DNA from: Mesotaenium endlicherianum
Taxonomy: Eukaryota > Streptophyta > Zygnematophyceae > Zygnematales > Mesotaeniaceae
Length of the DNA stretch: 64,000 nt
Assembly: GCA_009602735.1 (NCBI GenBank)
Contig: WELA01012483.1
Coordinates: forward strand, 286,339-350,338
Direction: 5' to 3'
In this document: positions 59,501-64,000 of the stretch, one piece after another
Layout: every line of letters begins with the position of its first letter
Numbering within the stretch: the stretch's first letter is position 1
Notes under the pieces: model-generated
The model's input: only the letters and a program-made list of their open reading frames with translations
Database searches by the model: none
What the model was told of the DNA's origin: nothing
Made by a program: the position numbers and the translations under genes

Positions 59501-62500
59501 AGAGGCCTCACAGAGGAACTTCAAGGTACTACAAGGTCGGGGGCAATAGCCGCTCTCACAAAGCTACCGTGGGAGGCACCTTCACTGAAAGAACCAGTCA
59601 ATTCGCTGCTTGCTAGGTTGCTTCTGCTGCCTCTTTGGTCCTCAACCTGGCTCTCTTGGTAACGACGTAATTGGATGAGGCGCCCGTCAGCTTGCCTTGG
59701 GGCTTGTTGAGGTTGTTGCAGCAGCAGCAGCAGCAGCAAGCGATGTTGATCGTGACAAAGCCTGCATGTTGTGTGGTTGCCTGGCTGGGGCTCTTGCAGG
59801 ACTTTTATGAGATGTGGCCCGAGAAGTTTCAGAACAAGACCAACGGAGTCACTCAGGTGCACTCTCTCTCACCGCCCAGAGCTTCCTGCCCAGGCCGGGG
59901 GAGGTCGAGGAGGATGTATTTTGTGCTGTTGGGCTGCAGAGGGTAGCGGCCCCCCCCAATTGCTGACTGTTGGACGTGCGAGATGGTGGGGCGCGCAGAG
60001 GAGGTGGCTGGCGTTCTGCAACCCGGGGCTGCGCGATCTGGTCACGGAAGTGGTGGGCTCCGACGCCTGGATCACCGACCTCACGCTCACCACCGCACTG
60101 CGCGCGCGCGCCTCCGACCTCGACTTCCAGTCCCGCTGGCAGCTGGTAGGCCCCTCCCCTCCCCCCTCTTACCATCCATCACCCTCTCCTCTCTCCCTCG
60201 GTCTTTCAAGCGGCCACCCAGAAGCCGGCAAACACTTGCGCCGCTCTGCGGGCTCTATTCATGCGACAGCTGTGTTCACGGAGGAAGCTCTAGAGCTCAT
60301 GCAGGGCCCTGTGTGTGCGGGGGCGGTGGCGGTGGTGCTGCAGGTGAAGCAGAAGAACAAGGAGAAGCTGGCCGCTCTCATCCACAAGCTCACAGGCGTC
60401 AAGGTGCCTCTTCCCTCCCCTTCCCCTTCTCCTTCCCCTTCTCCTTCCCCTCCTCCATCACTCGTGCGCACAAGGCGCGCCTGTACAATGCTCACCCTGT
60501 TGCCGGGAATGGCAGCCCCTGCAGTCGAAAAATGGAGGAAGACTGAGGCACTGAATGCGTGTGTACGCGGGCGCGTGGGATGGGGCATGGGGCTGAGAGC
60601 AGGTGAGCAGCAGGTCGCTGTTTGACATCCAGGTGAAGCGCATTCACGAGTACAAGCGGCAGCTGCTCAACATCCTGCAGGTCATCTACCGCCACGACCA
60701 GATCAAGGTGGGCGCCGCCCTCCCTTCCCCCCATGCCCGCCTGCGTGTGGCAGCGCCAAAATACGAAGTGTGCCATGTCAAAATTTGATGTCCTTGTCAT
60801 CATCGTCATTGACTTAGTTGCTTGTCACCGGCTCTACTGTGTGTACCTCAACAAGCGCGTAAAGGTGGGTTAAGAGAGGCTGATGGCTTATGTGCTTAAC
60901 ACGGAGGGAGGGAGGGAGGGAGGGCCCTCTCAAGGTGACTTTCCTGAAGGACCCGTGAATTTTGGCGGTGGGGGGGAGGGGCAGAAAATGTCGGCGGAGG
61001 AGAAGAAGAAGGTGGTGCCGCGCGTGGTGGTGGTGGGCGGCAAGGCGGCGCCCGGGTACGAGATGGCCAAGCGCATCATCAAGCTGGTGAGCGCCGTGGG
61101 CGAGGTGGTGAACAACGACCCCGGCGTGGGCGACCTGCTCAAGGTGGTGTTTCTGCCGGACTATAACGTGTCATTGGCCGAGGTCATCATCCCCGCCAGC
61201 GACCTCTCGCAGCATATCAGGTCCGTCCGCCCCCCGCCCCCGCTCCCGCCCCCGCCCCGGNCCCCGCCCCGCCCCGCCCCGCTCCTCCTCGCCACCGCGC
61301 CACCTCGAATGCTGTCCACCTTAAGACACCTGCACCAGGTACCAAGTAGTCGACGAATGGGGATGGTGAATAGACAAGACGCGGCATGTGTGGTGTGTGG
61401 TGTGTGTGTGTGTGTGTGTTTGTGAGTGTGTCAGTACTTGACATGGTAGGGTGGAAAGGTGATGCTCCAGCATCCCCCTGCCCCTTGTAACCGTGGCACC
61501 TCACAAGCTGTCCGTCTTGTTCTACATGGCTAGACAGGGACACAAAAGAGCGTGCGTGTGTAGGGAGCAGCGCGTCACTTAGTGAGGAAGCTTCTCCTGG
61601 GATGCCTGGCTGCCAGGCTGGCCTCTGAGGTTGCCTCTCGCGTTGGGTGCGGGCGGGCGTGGGGTGCAGCACGGCGGGCACGGAGGCATCGGGCACGAGC
61701 AACATGAAGTTCTCCATGAACGGCGGCCTCATCATCGGCACCATGGACGGCGCCAACGTGGAGATCCGCGAGGAGATTGGCGAAGAGAACATGGTACCCT
61801 CCCCTGGCCCGCTGCTCTTGCTGCCTCTGAGGAAGAGAAAGAGCCCCAGAGAGATTATCATGCACTCAGTCCGGTTGCACCCTGGCGGGAAACTGAGAGG
61901 TGGTTGTGGTGTGGACGGGCCCGCAGTTCATCTTTGGAGCAAGAGCGGAGCACGTGCCCCGGCTGAGGGCGGAGCGGAAGGACTTCCGTCCCGATGAGCG
62001 CTTCCTCTACACTCTCGAGTATGCCTCCTCTGCCTCAGTCTCCTATTCTCTGCTCTCTGTTCCTTGGGGAGCTGGCTTAGGCGATGCCTCTTGTGAGCCC
62101 AACTTAGGTGTATATTACGTCTGGACAGGACAAGTATTCAGGCACGCATGCTTGACAACAAGCAGACGTCCCTATACTCCTTAGGCCTGCTTCATGCTTC
62201 ATGCCTTGCACATGCTAAGAAGGGGGGATCTTGGCGTGTCACAATGAGCAGCTTGCTGCGAAGCAACAAGTTTGGATGGGCCGAGTACTTCACGCCCATT
62301 GTGGCGGCGCTGGACGGCGAGGCCGGCGGCGATTTCTACCTGCTGGCCAACGACTTCCCCTCCTACCTGGAGGCCCAGGTGGTCATCATATCACCATCTC
62401 TCACTCCCTGCTGCTCCGTGCCCCTCACTCGCGCACGAGCTTGCATGCTCTCCGCTTCATCTGTCTGACAGGACCCTCCAGGCGAAGGTGTTACGCCTGT

Positions 62501-62805
62501 CGGCACTCTGGAAATTCTTTATGACCTGTGCATGACTGGGAGATGGCATGCATTTACTCATTGGAAGTGATGGTGTCACGTTCTGAGTGGTGCCATCACG
62601 TTGATTGTGTGAGCAGGCGAGAGTTGATGCGACTTGGCAGGACCAGGCCAAGTGGACGCACATGAGCATCATGAGCACCGCCGGGTGCAGCAAGTTCAGC
62701 AGCGATCGCACCATCCACGAGTACGCGCAAGAGATCTGGAACATTGAGCCCTGCAAGCTTGACGTCTCCCGGCCACCCGCCCCCGGCAACGCCCTGCACT
62801 TTTGA
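53512..62805 (+). CDS. ACT-domain/alpha-glucan phosphorylase fusion, probably plastidial
   Basis: Starch phosphorylase releases glucose-1-phosphate from alpha-1,4-glucans. Exon starts: 53512, 54296, 55007, 55459, 55760, 56030, 56235, 56570, 56920, 57129, 57484, 57752, 58146, 58545, 58802, 59800, 59999, 60344, 60603, 60985, 61670, 61927, 62252, 62617; all phases close to about 1047 residues. Residues 1-80 are Ser/Thr/Arg-rich like a transit peptide. Residues 96-168 form an ACT fold: [33 protein letters not shown]. The catalytic core follows: [60 protein letters not shown], and [10 protein letters not shown] with the PLP lysine near residue 884. The roughly 80-residue L80 insert of land-plant plastid isoforms is absent (LLPRHM runs directly to RMANLAVV), as in cytosolic and Chlamydomonas enzymes. 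An ACT domain suggests small-molecule control; the ligand is unknown. Confidence 0.95.
56672..56713. repeat. (CCCTG)n pentanucleotide repeat
   Basis: About eight copies of TGCCC/CCCTG lie immediately after the donor of phosphorylase exon 8, in the C-rich 5' part of the intron. Confidence 0.9.
60902..60923. repeat. (GGGA)n tract in a phosphorylase intron
   Basis: Five GGAG units lie upstream of the exon that starts at 60985, in the G-rich 3' part of the intron; a candidate G-quadruplex former on the coding strand. Confidence 0.7.
61236..61285. other. Single-N contig join within a C-rich intron start
   Basis: One N at 61261 sits in a CCCCG-type repeat just after the donor of phosphorylase exon 20 (ends 61220). 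As with the other single Ns, it probably marks an overlap of uncertain length. The coding frame is not affected. Confidence 0.85.
61391..61417. repeat. (TG)n microsatellite in a phosphorylase intron
   Basis: About ten TG units lie in the intron between the exons ending at 61220 and starting at 61670. Confidence 0.85.
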
Positions 62806-63900
62806 TCGCCTGCCCTGCCTTCTTCCTCTCACCCCGACACGCAGGACAGCAGCAGTGAGCGGACCTCCCTAGCACACTGCTGGCCCTCCTAGCAATCCAC
62901 GAGTGCTCTGTACTCAAGTGGCCCGTTGGTCAGACTGCAGACGATACTGCCCGTCATACCGGGAGGTACTTCAGCAGTGAGCTCATACTCGCCCATGATC
63001 TGACTCCACCTGAGCTTCGCCCGACAGCAGCTGCAGGTGGAATATTTGTGCAAAACGCGACACAGCCTCCCTGACAAGGAGTGTGACCTGCTGTCATAGT
63101 TGAAAATATGTATCCTGTGGCCCATACATACCCTGGAGCCTAGTCATGTAGCCCAATGTTGCCGGTCTTAAGCTTTTCCCACTATGTGTAGCTAGCATTA
63201 GCATCTGCCTCTTTTGTGCTTTTTTGAGATTTTTGTTCAGTTGGAAAGGGTCGACCACCTCCGAGTGGAATATAATCAATGATTGTAAATCCACGATAAC
63301 GGCACCCGGTAATTGGTTGTATATTTGACTGTGCAAGACCCATTGCACATGGTGTCTACAAAACCTTCACTAAGTATGCCGAAAGTTTCAGCATTTACCC
63401 AACTTGTGACTTTGATTACCCAGTCCAGCAGGGACTTGTGCTTCTATACAATTCATCCCCATAGACCACTGAAAGTGATGTCTTCAAGCTACACATGTTC
63501 ATAGTGACGTATCTTTGGTCTATGAAGTATCATGTTAATACAAAAGTGCTATTATGTTGGGGACTAGATATTGATATGAACATGCACACCTGAGCAATGA
63601 AGTACGTCATCCATTAGATTTGCAGCCTCGTTCCAAATCAAAACAACATCATTTACTCATGAGTTCAATATGATGCGGAAAAGTGCGAGAAATACAATGC
63701 TACTCAAGCTGGTGTGGACACCTCCCTGGTATTCGGTTAGAGTAAGCATCCAGCACTGCACTAACTCGTAGAGATAAGGAACAAGCAGGGGCCCTACATA
63801 CATCGGGCTCGTGTTGCGTCTGCACTGCTTGTGTAATACAGAGCTGCCTCTCTTCGTCACAGTCGTTATCTTATGTGCAAAGTTGATCAGCGTGATGCGA
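62806..63900. other. Intergenic between convergent genes (right side)
   Basis: Between the phosphorylase stop (62805) and the minus-strand exon at 63901. A minus-strand frame at 63035-62889 (SQIMGEYELTAEVPPGMTG), following a CCACCTGCAG acceptor-like site, could be a terminal exon of another minus-strand gene, but I saw no partner exon. Otherwise nothing recognised. Confidence 0.4.
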
Positions 63901-63969
63901 CTAGGCAGCCATGGCCTGAGCGAGAAGGGCCTCAGCGTCGCTGCCAGGGTCACTAAGCATGCCAGGCGT
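63901..63969 (-). CDS. Last exon of an unknown minus-strand gene (cut by the window edge)
   Basis: On the minus strand, GGGGGTGCATGTGCAG is a typical 3' splice site for this genome and is followed by 22 sense codons and a stop: TPGMLSDPGSDAEALLAQAMAA. The peptide is acidic and helical and looks like the natural C-terminus of a protein; the DAEALLAQAM part loosely resembles a ubiquitin-interacting helix, though that is only an impression. The window then ends in a C run, so the rest lies beyond it. Confidence 0.5.
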   Translation of the reverse strand, partial: TPGMLSDPGSDAEALLAQAMAA

Positions 63970-64000
63970 CTGCACATGCACCCCCCCCCCCCCCCCCCCC

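Noticed and set aside
1-64000. tRNA, rRNA or CRISPR features
   Set aside because: I looked for A/B-box clover-leaf sequences, rRNA-like conserved segments and regularly spaced repeats and found none that hold up by eye.

Overview
The window is nuclear DNA of a green-lineage eukaryote. Nearly every gene is split by spliceosomal introns (about 57 bp to 1 kb, GT-AG). A VIRILIZER homologue matches land-plant VIR at several landmarks, and a glucan phosphorylase starts with a plastid-transit-like leader. A streptophyte or prasinophyte-type alga is most likely; I cannot name the species. There are two large N gaps and three single-N contig joins, so this is a draft scaffold.

Layout. 0.7-4.2 kb: relics of Ty3/gypsy retroelements, one sense chromovirus with an inserted MITE-like element and one antisense RT/RNase H piece. 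5.2-7.9 kb: a CDPK-type protein kinase without EF-hands (+). 9.6-14.9 kb: eIF2B gamma (+, 11 exons). 15.6-17.2 kb: an unknown, probably mitochondrial protein (-). 17.8-19.5 kb: a doubtful coiled-coil gene or relic (-). 20.4-23.4 kb: a TPR/coiled-coil/RING putative E3 ligase (-). 23.4-28.1 kb: AT-rich gene desert. 28.2-31.5 kb: CorA-type metal transporter (+). 33.1-35.4 kb: unknown Cys-rich, probably nuclear protein (-). 36.0-50.4 kb: VIRILIZER (+, 25 exons or more). 51.2-52.3 kb: dead piggyBac transposase. 53.5-62.8 kb: ACT-domain/alpha-glucan phosphorylase fusion (+, 24 exons). The right edge carries the last exon of a minus-strand gene.

For the kinase, eIF2B gamma, RING, CorA, VIR and phosphorylase genes I chained exons by hand. 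All exon phases close without frameshift, giving about 615, 512, 632, 454, 2491 (after removing one artefactual duplicate) and 1047 residues.

The genes form no operon or pathway: they cover translation initiation, m6A mRNA methylation, starch breakdown, metal transport, ubiquitination and signalling. The most notable points are: the ACT domain fused to a glucan phosphorylase; introns that are C/T-rich at the 5' end and G-rich up to a GGGGTGCAG-like acceptor; a shared pattern in which the first one or two exons are AT-richer than the rest of the gene; and an exact 1341-bp repeat across a single N inside VIR, almost certainly an unmerged contig overlap.
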